A DNA stretch of 64,000 nt from Glandiceps talaboti (Eukaryota > Hemichordata > Enteropneusta > Spengelidae): the NCBI RefSeq assembly GCF_964340395.1, contig NC_135569.1, forward strand, positions 4,255,040-4,319,039, read 5' to 3'. Below are positions 15,911-26,432 of the stretch, in pieces. The position numbers and the translations under genes are program-made. Position 1 is the first letter of the stretch. Every line of letters begins with the position of its first letter. The notes beneath the pieces are model-generated. The model was not told where the DNA came from. It was given only the letters and a program-made list of their open reading frames with translations, and did no database searches.

Positions 15911-16151
15911 GTATCGGTTTCAAATCGGAGTTTCTTTTCTGATTACTTTCCCAGGGACTGCTTAGGAGCAAATCTATATAAAGGCGGGCAATCGTGCCAA
16001 TAGTAATACTAATATGAGCCTTGAAAACTAACATTGAGATGCGAACAACGCTGCTGTTTCTAAACATCAGTTTTAGTAGTAATGTAAATCGATACAAAAC
16101 CATATTCTAGGAACATTTTGCAGAAGACGTGTTCAGGAAGAAACATTGCAG
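15911..16151 (+). promoter_or_regulatory. Promoter and 5'UTR exon of GPCR B
   Basis: GTATCGGTTTCAAATCGG (15911-15928), TATA box CTATATAAAG (15974-15983) and TAGTAATACTA (15999-16011 area) are followed by CTGCTGTTTCTAAACA and a possible donor GCAG|GTTAAT at 16151. The acceptor TTTTCATTTCAG lies at 16595-16606, just before the coding start. The block aligns over about 150 bases with the reverse complement of the GPCR A promoter. Confidence 0.65.
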
Positions 16152-16182
16152 GTTAATCTGAAAGCACGTCGAAGAAAGGTAT

Positions 16183-16244
16183 TTGTGTTTGTGTTTGTGT
16201 TTGTGTTTGTGTTTGTGTTTGTGTTTGTGTTTGTGTTTGTGTTT
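16183..16244. repeat. (TTTGTG)n hexanucleotide repeat
   Basis: About ten TTTGTG units, in the inferred 5'UTR intron of GPCR B. Confidence 0.95.
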
Positions 16245-16627
16245 ATTGTTTTGATTTTATTGTTATTGTTTTCATTGATGTCGTTATTGCTGTTGTTGCT
16301 TGTTTATTGATACTGTTATCGTTATTGATGTTTATTAGCTTATTTTTGCTTGGTTTTGAATATTTTGTTCCTGTTTGATTATTGTTTTACACTTGTAATA
16401 TTGATGAATAAGGTGTACAGAGCGTGTGCACTTTGTTCTCATCCATACATGTACCTAAATATAACATCTAAATCTTTTGAGGCCTAATTATAAATTATAC
16501 ACATTACCCATTAAATAAACAACTTCTTTACCCATGTCCATTTATACTAACCGAAACAAAGGAACGGTAGTTTCATTGGTGCTACATTTGCCTGTTTTCA
16601 TTTCAGTGGCTCAAAATTGCAGAAGCC

Positions 16628-19600
16628 ATGTACAAGATCGTCTGGCTGTCTTTCTCATTGACACTGTTCTTCCTGACGTACTGCATAGCTTACTCTGTGG
16701 ACAACAGCCCTTCATCAACTCCTTTCCCTTACAATTTTCCAGATATTAACGGTTCTAGACACAACGGTGATGGAAGCCGTTTTTTCAATAGTTGTTTCAC
16801 CGGTTTTCGGAACACCAGTAAATGTGGAAGATTTGTAGCGTATAAGAATTCACTAAGCTATTTCGTTTGCAATTGTGATCCGATTTGCTTCATCTTTGGG
16901 GACTGTTGTCATGACTACAGAGATGCCTGTCCACTGAATTCAAGTGTGCGAGCGTCTATCCGACAACATTCTGAAGTCCTTGGGCGCTTGATACGTATGG
17001 GTAATGAAACCATCATGGAAAAGAACACAACATACACAAGATGTAGACTCTTTCTGAACAGTCAATTAGGCGTTTGGGTGACATACGGCTGTCCAGCAAG
17101 TTGGCCTAATGATTTGATCCGTAACAATTGTGAAACTTCGTACGACGACCCTTACCGTGGTAAGCATTTGTTTGTCTTTAAAATGGGTAGGGGAAGTAGC
17201 TACAGCCCGTTTCAAGTTACTCTTCACTGGCACTGTTTTTATAGAAGCATACACAAAGCAATAAGAAACTGTACATGGTACACTTCAAGATAGCAAGATT
17301 GAAAGAATACATTTCCTTTCAATGTTTTGTATGTTTTCGCGTGTCTGTGTCTAGTTGCAGTATGTTGTAAATGTTTTATTTCAGTTTAGAAAAATTGGAG
17401 CAAGAAGTTGTGATCTTGCTATTTTAGCGTGTATAATGTACATCTTCTTATTGGGTTCTGCTAACTCTAGTCCCTATACGTGCTAAGACCATCTTTATCA
17501 TCTCCACTGTGTAGTCAAATGGATTTCCCTGTCACACCATTACATTCGTATCATCATCATCACCACCAACACCAGCTGCAGTAGTTTAATCAGGCACGGC
17601 TGGCGTGTAGCGTTCAGATGTTCTATGATAGAAATGAATAAACTGCAAATACATACATTGCACCTAAAATGGTCCCACAATACAAGAAGATGGATAGGAT
17701 AGAATAGAATAGAACAGAATAGAATAGAATAGAATAATTTAATACATATATCATCCATAACAAAGTGAACATGTCCCATTAAGTTTGTTGATGTAGCTTT
17801 TTATTTAAATGTGTCATTTGCATAATTAATTACGTTTTGAAAATTAAGCAATATGTTTACAGTGCAGCTTCAAATTTCATATAGTTGGTATAATTAATTC
17901 GCCAGTTAAGGGATACATCATGTGTGATAGCTATTGCTCAGATTTTGCAAGCTGAAAATGCGTGTAGGAACAAAAATCTGAAAGCATTGCCCTTGTTGAA
18001 AGCATTCAATTTACATCTGTATTTTTTGTGGGTTTTTTCAGTTGAGTTCAGTCCTGTATCCTCATCTGATGCAATAGTTTACAAAAACATCTACTGTGCC
18101 GTGTGTCATGGTGCCAACACATCAGACTTGGAAATATGGAGTTCAAAACATACCTGTCCACGGGTAGATGGCTTGCAGGCGATATTTATGATGGACAGTC
18201 AGCGAGCAAAAGATGCTGTGAAGCTATTGAAGGTGCATCTCGAAGTTGGTGATTGCGAAATTGATGCCGTGCCTCCGCAAAATGCTCGAAAACAAGTTAG
18301 GTACTGCGTTGATGGCATCTCGAGCTGTTCAATGAGTGACGTTGATGGACATACAATTGAGAGGTGTTCAAGTGCAGGATTGGGTATCGTTCATGAAGAA
18401 ACAGGGACAGAAATCAAAAATTTCAAAAATGTATTCTGTGCATATTGTAATAGAAATGATACACGTACAGCACTAGGATGGGGATTTCGGGGTGTTGAAG
18501 GCACGAATGATACATTCAAGAGTATAATTGTTCTGCTGGACTTCAATCCATCCAGTAACACTAGAATGTATGCTTATGACGATTTGATAGGGGAAAGTCG
18601 TACGTTTACATCTAGTGTAACTTGTCCCGTTGGTGAATATTTTCAGGACTTCAATAATCCAGTGTGCATTAGCATTTGTGATAATCAGTTCAATAATTTG
18701 CAAACTGGTGTGCTCTCATCACTAAACTCTCTTCAGATATCAATGGCGGTACATGTTCATCAGTCAGAATCTACTACAAATGCCTTCTGTGGCGTCAGTA
18801 CTAGTCAAGATTTTGTTGAATTGGCGAATCGAGTGTCACAAAATATCACATTAAACAGCGTTGCTAGCACCACCATCAAATTTGAGGGGCTGGCTAGTTT
18901 AAGTGTTTGTTTAGTTAATGTTCTCATCAACTTCACTCGATTCAATAGTGCTGGCATCTCAGATCTATATAAGAATCGTAAAATTAAATCTGGGAATGCT
19001 GTGATCAGTATACTGTCAATTTCGCTAAATATTCCGCAATATCGTCACCTTTGTCATAGTCAGGGGGCAGAGGGTGAACAAATAACAATCCAGGAATTGG
19101 AGTTTCCGCCCACTCAACTTGATATTTTGGGAAATGTTTCCGCATCCAACAGCGAAATTGGCCTGTTGTGGTATAAGTGCACATGCCAATTGCAGGGTGC
19201 CAGCAAATTGACAGAACACAGTTCTAAGATTGTCGATAATCACGATGATACTTCCCGCGAACCAACTTGCGTGCTGCACTACTGTGGCACTGAACATTTT
19301 ACAATAAGGTACCTCTTGTCCTGTGATGCTTCGCACATTATTGGGTTTCATACATCTGATGTACGTATATTTGGCGGGTCAATGCAATTTTTTCATATGG
19401 GACATTTATTTCAAACTGACAGCTTCGTGTCGTCCAGTCTGAGTAGAGTATGGATATGCCTGACACAGGTTAAGGTCTCACAGGTGAAATCTTTGTTAAC
19501 GCCAGGACAATCTCACATCTTGGCTTACGTCAATTTGACGTGTTTGTGTGTTTCCATTCTCGGTCTCATTGCAACTCTGATTCACGGTTGCATCGGTCCA

Positions 19601-20317
19601 AATAAGAACAGTTTGGCAGGAAAGCTGATACGAAATCTGTGTTGTGCCATTCTATTATCTCAGATACTTACGTTGACAGTGTTAGGGGCTACAGACAATG
19701 CTCTCATATGTAAAATAATTGCTATGTGCTTACATTATTCTTGGTTGGTATCATTCTTCTGGATGGGGATCTTAGGCTTCGATATATTGCTTACATTTGG
19801 GCTAGGAAATATACTAACAGTTGGGGTATCTGTGAGCAAAGAAAAACAGTTCGTTGCATATTGCGTAGTAGGGTGGCTTGTGCCAGCTGTGATTGTTGCA
19901 GTTGCGGCAGTCATCGACAATAGTCCAGCGATCAAAATCAATATCGGTTACGGAGTTGGGAATGCCTGTTGGATTGGCAACCCAGATGCCCTGTTAATCC
20001 TCTTTGTTGGCCCAGTGAGTTTGATAATGGTTTTTAACGTCATATCACTAATTGTAACCAACTACAAGATTAAGAAATGCCATGCAAGGACAAACCAAGT
20101 CAACACACGAATTGAATTGGTAAAAGAGAAGGCCCGTATGGCTGTTGGAGTGTCTATTTATTTAGGTTTAATTTGGAGCATGGGTGTAGCTGAAACGTTT
20201 GTAAAAAGTGAAATATTTTCTTACTTTTTCGTTATTACCTGTTCATTGCAAGGGTTATATATATGTGTATTTAATTTTTCAAGTAAGGCTGTTTGCTGTC
20301 AATCTAAGCCATCGTAA
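16628..20317 (+). CDS. Methuselah/secretin-like GPCR with Cys-rich N-terminus (copy B)
   Basis: Coding exons 16628-17159 (532 nt) and 18042-20317 (2276 nt) are spliced CGTG|GTAAGC to TTTTTTCAG|TTGAG and give about 935 residues. The signal peptide is YKIVWLSFSLTLFFLTYC. The Cys-rich module FVCNCDPICFIFGDCCHDY resembles somatomedin B. LGVWVTYGCPASWPND ends at DPYR on the exon border, exactly as in copy A. Exon 2 starts VYKNIYCAVCHGANTS and carries many NxS/T sites. Seven hydrophobic helices begin near residue 668 (LAYVNLTCLCVSILGLIATLI) with WLVPAVIVAVAAVID and GNACWIGN further on. The protein ends in SSKAVCCQSKPS. No GPS motif was seen. Two exons with identical phases and the same domain order as copy A, in opposite orientation, indicate an inverted duplication. 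Ligand and signalling are unknown. Confidence 0.86.
17697..17738. repeat. (GAATA)n pentanucleotide repeat
   Basis: Eight or so GAATA units in the GPCR B intron. Confidence 0.9.
17765..17915 (+). repeat. Octamer-core diverged repeat in GPCR B intron
   Basis: One unit related to 5728-6400: AACATGTCCCATTAAG, TGTCATTTGCATAATTAATTA, then CTTCAAATTTCATATAGTTG. Confidence 0.55.
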
Positions 20318-20327
20318 AATGTAGTCA

Positions 20328-20540
20328 AAGTGTAGAGTCATGATGATGCGAATGGTTAGATTGACTGTCTCGGAATCTGCAAGTTGACAGTTCAAACCTC
20401 GCCACTGTCATTTGTTTCTGAATGGCTATAAGTCCTTGAAACCACGGTTTTGTCAATGTGACAGTCAACTCTGCTTTATAATTTTAGATCTGGTGGGATA
20501 GAGGTTGCTATAAATAATAATAATAATTTATTCATTTATC
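20328..20540 (+). mobile_element. tRNA-headed SINE
   Basis: The head resembles a tRNA gene with an A-box-like GCGAATGGTTAGATTG and a B box AGTTCAAACCT. An unrelated body of about 100 bases follows, ending in a TAAATAATAATAATAA tail. It lies immediately downstream of the GPCR B stop codon. Confidence 0.6.
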
Positions 20541-21390
20541 CGCGCAAATTCACAATACGTTTCTATGCGCCTTACATACAACAGTTAAAAAAATGGTAAT
20601 AAAAGGATTCTAAAAACTGACAATGTATATTAAAATAAAGGACTTACTGGCTATATATATATATATATTACGGGCTCTATGTGCTTACAGCGGCTGCAGC
20701 AATGGAATTGCATGCAGTCCAAGCATGCACCGTTTACTTAAGTAAGTATATTGGCTCCTATTAAGTTGTATCAGGGATAATTTGTAATGCGCTTTGAGGG
20801 GAACAGTTTTATAAAAACCAAGCATGAGCGTCATTTAGCCAACGATACATGTATACATCATATCCGTAGTTCTAAGACATGTACTTGACTTTCTTGTCTT
20901 TTAACCATTACTTATACTTATTCAATAAAAAAGATGTGTGACGTAATAATGCTATATACCTATTGACATAGTCCACATTAGATAACAATAGCTTGGTGTA
21001 TTTTCTTTTGTATATTATATTAATATTATTGAATGTTCTGTGTCCACGTAACTTCGTCGTTACCTGGTAATCCTAATTCATTCGAATCGGGAACTTGCAA
21101 TCTAGACTGAGCATGCTCAGACGCAAAGGACTATGGGATTATCTGTGGTTATCATAATATCTAATCTCGAGCTACCAATAAAATAACCCCCCCCCCCCAC
21201 AATGGTCATGGTAACTATGAATTGATTATTTGTGGTTACAAACAATGTAACAATATTGTTTATAATACTATTTGATTAGTATTTATTATCACATTTCCCA
21301 TGATTCAACATGGCGGGTTTGCAAGTTCCCTATTCTATCACAGCTCCCAATGAGTCTCGTTGCAAGGTGTCAATGCCTTGCTCATGCATA
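20541..21390. other. Spacer without recognised genes
   Basis: AT-rich DNA with a short (AT)n tract near 20655 and a C10 homopolymer near 21188. No coding or RNA feature was recognised. Confidence 0.5.
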
Positions 21391-21394
21391 ATTA

Positions 21395-21715
21395 ATAAAT
21401 AATAATAATAATTATTATTATTATTATTATTTGTCCAAATAAATTCAGAAATATGTTGAATGGTCGCCACAAGAGCAGCACCCCATGGGCCCAGGGCCCT
21501 AGTGTTGAAGAAGCAGGACTCGCGGATTACCCGGGGAAAACCTGCATTGTTCATCATGATCAGGGTCAAACTGAGCACCACCCTTCTTACATACAGACCT
21601 GGTTAAATGTTTATCAAACCCAGTCGCTGCTTGGCAGGTTTGAACCCAGACTGCGGCCTACGAAGATAGTGGAATTGGCGCTATATAAATTGCATCGATT
21701 GATTGATTGATTGTA
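21395..21715 (-). mobile_element. SINE with internal core shared with 51640-51920
   Basis: TAATAATAATTATTATTATT lies at the low end, and the core ATTACCCGGGGAAAACCTGC with GGTCAAACTGAGCACCACCC matches the SINE at 51640-51920. Reading on the minus strand there is a B-box-like GGGTTCAAACC near 21640. A second retroposon tail GGCGCTATATAAATTGCATC(GATT)n abuts at 21675-21712. Confidence 0.6.
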
Positions 21716-22286
21716 CAGTGCTTTGAGGATGATTTCAATATGTTATATTCAATAGAAAAGCTGTAGGCGTAGAAAAATGAGGGCTGAAATCACATAGCAG
21801 TACATGAAGTAGTCAACAAAACGTGACTCAAACAAATCATTGAGTTCTTGAAAATTATGACTGATTGGCAACAGATTTTGTAGAATGCTTTGACTGGTTG
21901 AGAATGCAACCATTCTTGTGAAACATTGCAAAGTCACTTCTAGCCCAGTAGTTGCCATTAAACAGCACACCTAGTGACCACACTTTGCAATCTTTTGTCT
22001 TTTCTAACTGGACTAAGGAGCACTGGGCCATGGGGAAAGCACCAGAGTGTAATTTGCATTGTTGTTTCACACTCCAGACCAATATTTTCATTCTGATATC
22101 ACACAATCACTATCAGTACAAATGTACATGTATCAGTGACCTGATGATGCTCTGGTAATAAAGATATTGTAAACTTTGGTATCAGAAGTTATTTCATGAA
22201 TTCACATCACATAATTTTCACTTGGTTGCCAAGAAACACAAAACTGGGACTCTTTTTCACCTCTACAAATGTATCATTCTTTCAAT

Positions 22287-22444
22287 GGAACACCATTGCA
22301 TCATGGGTCTTGGCGTATGCGAGATGCACAATGAATATTCATGGCTCCTAAAAGCTTACTTCCTTAACTTAGTCCTGAATCAGTGTGTATATAATGAATA
22401 ACCATGTCTGCTAAGCCTAAGACCCATGATGCAATGGTGTTCCT
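22287..22444. mobile_element. Short inverted-repeat element (158 bp)
   Basis: The ends GGAACACCATTGCATCATGG and CCATGATGCAATGGTGTTCC are perfect inverse matches of at least 20 bases. The interior also contains GAATATTCATG, as in MITE family 2, to which it may be distantly related. Confidence 0.75.
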
Positions 22445-22459
22445 CCATCTCTGTTTATA

Positions 22460-23058
22460 GATTGTTGGTATGCCTGGATGTAAATGGCTTCCTTCACTCC
22501 TTACTCAAAATGCTTCGTTGCAGATCATCAAAAAAGTTTGGTTAAGAAATCTTATACCTTTTTTATAAAACTTACATTGAGAGCATTATTTCATTTTCGT
22601 TCATTTGTTGGTTTCAAAATCTGACAGTCAAAGACAAAAGTTCACTTGATAGAATTGTGTCTCTTAGCTCAAAATTAACTGGAATGCCCCAGAGAAATCT
22701 GTCATCATTTTATAATCAGCAAGTAGTTAGGAAAGCCCGCTCAATTGTTTTATCTAGTAATCATGTTTTATCTACAGAGTTCGACATACTTCCCTCTGGT
22801 CGTCGTTTTAGATGCCCGGCTTGCAGGTCAAACCGGCGCAAGTTGTCATTCATTCCCACCGCTGTGCGGCTTATGAATGATTCGTAAACTTTTTGAGTGA
22901 TGATGATTGTCTTAGTATCGTTCTGTGTCTCTGTATATATTGTTTTGTATATTTGTTTGTATTTTTTGATATATTGATGTATTGTATTTGAGCCACACCT
23001 TTAATTGCCCATGTCTGAGATGAATAACGTTCTATTGAATTGAATTGAATTGAATATA
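22460..23058 (+). mobile_element. 5'-truncated non-LTR retrotransposon (LINE), 3' end
   Basis: A plus-strand frame encodes the typical C-terminus of an L2/CR1-like reverse transcriptase: YIESIISFSFICWFQNLTVK, a basic stretch, then ILPSGRRFRCPACRSNRRK and SFIPTAVRLMNDS ending at a stop near 22887. A short untranslated tail ends in (GAATT)n at about 23035-23055. The catalytic part is missing, so the copy is dead. Confidence 0.75.
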
Positions 23059-23805
23059 CTTTTGATATTTGCATACAGGTATCCGATACTGAAAGCATTA
23101 TTGCATACCTGTATGTCAATGATAAACAAATGAATTCCCAATCATTCCTTATACATGTAATCGTACAATCACACAGTATGACTCTTATGGCAAGTAATAG
23201 TCTTGGAAAACACTGAAAACTTATTCATTTATTCATTTAGTATAAGATGGAGCTTGTTTCTTTACATGTCTAGTATGAATTTGAAAAAAAAGTACATTGC
23301 ATTGCGTCAGTTAATTATGGACCATCTACTCTTAGCTTTTGCACCCCTATTAATAGTGTAGCTATCCAGACTATAATAGGAATATTCCAATATACGACAA
23401 TGGTAGGGTTGGAAAAGCACTCGCAGTTATCTTCCTCTTTTTGTGCATGCAAATTTTTCTGGTCTTGAAACAATCCACCACACTTCAACAACAACCAAAC
23501 TTTTTTGATGATCAATTCTGGGTACACGCTGTAATTTATCTAAGGTTCTTGGGAGTGGCTTGGTATGATCAATGGCTACTTTGGTGGAACCTTAGAAACG
23601 TAGAAAGGAACAACATGGTTAACATTGCATAGTCCAACTTAATGAAGTTTATGTCTTGCAAATATAAACCATAAAACCTTTGCTGTTATATTTTTAAAAA
23701 AATCAAACCTATTCTGTTAATATTAAGAAAAACAATCAGGTGTTATTGATTAAGAAGTATCAATTTCACTGAAAACAAGAAGGTGAATCCCTATAGACCT
23801 GTTAC

Positions 23806-24093
23806 CAGTTCCAAGATGCATTGTGTGTCTCTCCATACAATGCCATGTATTGTGTACGTGCTGAGGGGTTTGTACGCACTACTCAGAGGATGGTTGTCTC
23901 CTGACCGTACCATGGGTTCACTTGCAAAATCACTGTCTGTCATTGATGGCATTTAGCCTTTGTTCCATAAAATCACTCATAATCAAAGAGGTCAACATGT
24001 CTTTCCATCATTTCCTTATGAAAATGTTATTTCAAACGTAATATATACAAAACAACATAAACGACATCATCTTGCACAATGCATCTTGGAACC
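23806..24093. mobile_element. MITE, family 3
   Basis: Inverted ends AGTTCCAAGATGCATTGTG and CACAATGCATCTTGGAACC enclose about 290 bases. A second copy in opposite orientation lies at 28178-28471 and shares the interior (TCAAAGAGGTCAACATGTCTT; CCATACAATGCCATGTATT). Confidence 0.82.
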
Positions 24094-24369
24094 AGAAATT
24101 TGACTATTATGCAGTACAGTTTTTGATAAATTCTAAGAACTTTCATATTGGTCTCATGAGATGCATTCTACCTTTATAAGGGAATAATTGTTAGTTATAT
24201 AGTTGGCTAAAAACTTATCTAGTAGTACTGTTTGCATGTCAATGTGTACCATATTAAAGTGAAATATTATACCCAAATATTTTCCATCTTTCAGCTCTTC
24301 ACATTTTTTACCCAAATCACACATCTATGATTGACTGCCACTTCGTTTAGTTTGGCATTAAATTCTTAC

Positions 24370-25922
24370 CTTGACGATTTTCCCTCGTAACGAAAATGGA
24401 TCCTTGAATTCATTTTGACAATTTGCATATCCTATACCAAGACCCATACCCGTACCAAATGCAACTGGCCAAGTTTTTCCTGCAATAAAAGACATCCATG
24501 ATTTTAATATCAAATACATATCTTTACTAAAAGGGGAACACCCCTCCAGAAAATAAAGATATTTTCATAAACTATGGGTTCTGGAGAGTCATTTCATGAT
24601 TTTACATCACCTACAATTACTTGCAATGTCAGAGACACATCAAGTTGATCTTGTGCCTTTATAGGGTATCTTCGCTACAGACCATTCCGCATGGGAGTCT
24701 GCAGAAATGATTTTTCTTCTTGAATAATGAATATTCATGACTCCTAAGTGCTTATTCCATTCAGTGTGAAACATATCTCATGAATGTACTGTTGTTGTTG
24801 TGCAACCATGAATATATTATTTCTACTGACTCCCATCATGCATCACAGCAACGATACCCTATAAAGGCATAGGATCAACTTGATGTTTTTCAGAAATCAC
24901 AAGAAATTGGAGCTGGAAGTGTTGAACAAACTGGAAGTAGGAAAAGTGTAGTTTCAATCATTCTAGTTGGTAGATCCTCTGCAACCTTTTAAGTCTAGAC
25001 CATAGGTTTCATAGCACCAAAGTAATGTCAAGGACTTGTGCACCAGTGGTAATGTCATCCTCTGTGTTCGTTCAGCGACCTTCTGAGTGCAGATTCAAGG
25101 TCTTGCTACAAGCCTTTAGTTTGAATATGTAAATTCAAATGTGAAAGTACTTGTCAGTTAACTGTCACTCACTGTCACATTATCACCTCATTGTGATAAA
25201 AAAAAATTCAGTTTTATATTACAAAGAAAAAATCCACACTAAGAGATTTGCTCCTTCTGTCTTCTATAGTGTTCTGTCTATCACATTTGATCTGAAGTAG
25301 GTGCAATAATCGTACCTTTGTTTATATTTACAATACTTTTTTAAATTCTTTTTTTTTATATTTTATTTTGTGTGACTCAACATTTTTCGTTTTACTTTTT
25401 TTTCCTTACAGTTCTAGCGACAGTTCAAACCCACTACAGTACTGCATCTAGTCTTCTAGATCTAAATATATATCCTGTACATTATTAATATCATATTATT
25501 TTATGGGGAAAGTAACGTCACATTTACAAGAACAGACTACTTACGTTTGAACAGAAAGACAGAAAACACGACCCCTAGACCGAGTCCAGCACCTGAAAAC
25601 AAAATTCAAAAATTAAAAGTATATATAGTATGCACTAGCTGGTAACCCATCAGCCTGATGAAAAACCTCATGTCTTTGGTGGACGTGATATTAATAATGT
25701 ACTGTCTACTGAGTGATGGCATGCAGGTCGACCGGTAGATGGACATTTATTTTTTGAAATATTGCGTTTGATCCACGCGATCACAAATATACAAACTGCC
25801 AGATATAAAGTGTAAAATCAAAGAAGTGGCAGCCACTGACCTGTTTTAACTAGTGTATCATAGATGCACTGATCCCATTTCATCCCCAGCTGATCTTCAC
25901 TTCGGACTGTGTTTTCCGCCAT
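24370..25922 (-). CDS. MICOS10: MICOS complex subunit MIC10
   Basis: Small inner-mitochondrial-membrane protein that bends cristae junction membranes as a core MICOS subunit. Three coding exons: 25922-25841 (82 nt), 25592-25545 (48 nt) and 24479-24370 (110 nt), all with good GT-AG borders and matching phases, giving about 80 residues, close to the usual 75-80. It starts MAENTVRSEDQLGMKWDQC. The glycine-zipper segments AGLGLGVVFSVFLF and WPVAFGTGMGLGIGYANCQ are the hallmarks of MIC10. The C-terminus reads FSLRGKIVK and stops at a donor (AAG|GTAAGA). A last mini-exon is expected; a polypyrimidine acceptor followed by TGA near 23765-23780 would end the protein directly after Lys, but that is only a candidate. 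It shares a divergent promoter with the gene starting at 26433. Confidence 0.93.
24528..24920. mobile_element. MITE, family 2
   Basis: It begins TAAAAGGGGAACACCCCTCC and continues ACTATGGGTTCTGGAGAGTC, a sequence repeated with variation at 30485-30850, 52268-52501, 53725-53889 and 59885-60029. The interior CAAGTTGATCTTGTGCCTTT has an inverse partner near 24865-24890. The right end is truncated. It sits in MICOS10 intron 2. Confidence 0.8.
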
Positions 25923-26432
25923 GTTGCTTTTTCAATCGAGGTGCGCATGTGCAAACTGTAGACCAGCTTCTTTTTAATTTTTATCATTTTTCTGTATTCC
26001 ATTTTATAAAGTCATTCAATTCACTGTATGAGTACTTTTATTATTAGTGTAAATATCCTAGAATAATGTGAACACGTCATTACATAAGCGTTATTCTTAT
26101 TTCAAAATTGTGTATGTGACCTTACGATGACCGCAAGGCTGTGAGACAGGTCAATTTAGGGGTCACACGTTTGGCATCACATGACACTTGCGGAAGTGCG
26201 GCTCTCGTTGTTGGAATTACTGATGGGACTTCGTGTTTTGACGTTTGTCGTTCACACTCAGCGTAATTGCAGATAAATTATCAGTTTCAACATATCCAAA
26301 GAAAGTTCTACGTTGGCTTAGTGGAAATATACAAGCTACTATGTAATGTATACTGTAATTAACACGTGAACATTCACACCTCCCAAGGAGTGCATATCCA
26401 GCCAGTCGCACTAAGTGAACTTAAGTGGTAAC
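25923..26432. promoter_or_regulatory. Divergent promoter between MICOS10 and the membrane-protein gene
   Basis: 510 bases separate the two start codons. TGCGCATGTGCA (25942-25953), one mismatch from the NRF1 consensus, lies about 20 bases upstream of the MICOS10 ATG. An ETS-type GCGGAAGTG lies near 26190 beside CACATGACA. No TATA box was noticed. NRF1 and ETS sites are usual in promoters of mitochondrial genes. Confidence 0.5.

Noticed and set aside
17924-18041. Upstream extension of GPCR B exon 2 (frame starting at 17924)
   Set aside because: It is intron sequence. The acceptor TTTTTTCAG at 18041 and the homology with copy A place the exon start at 18042.
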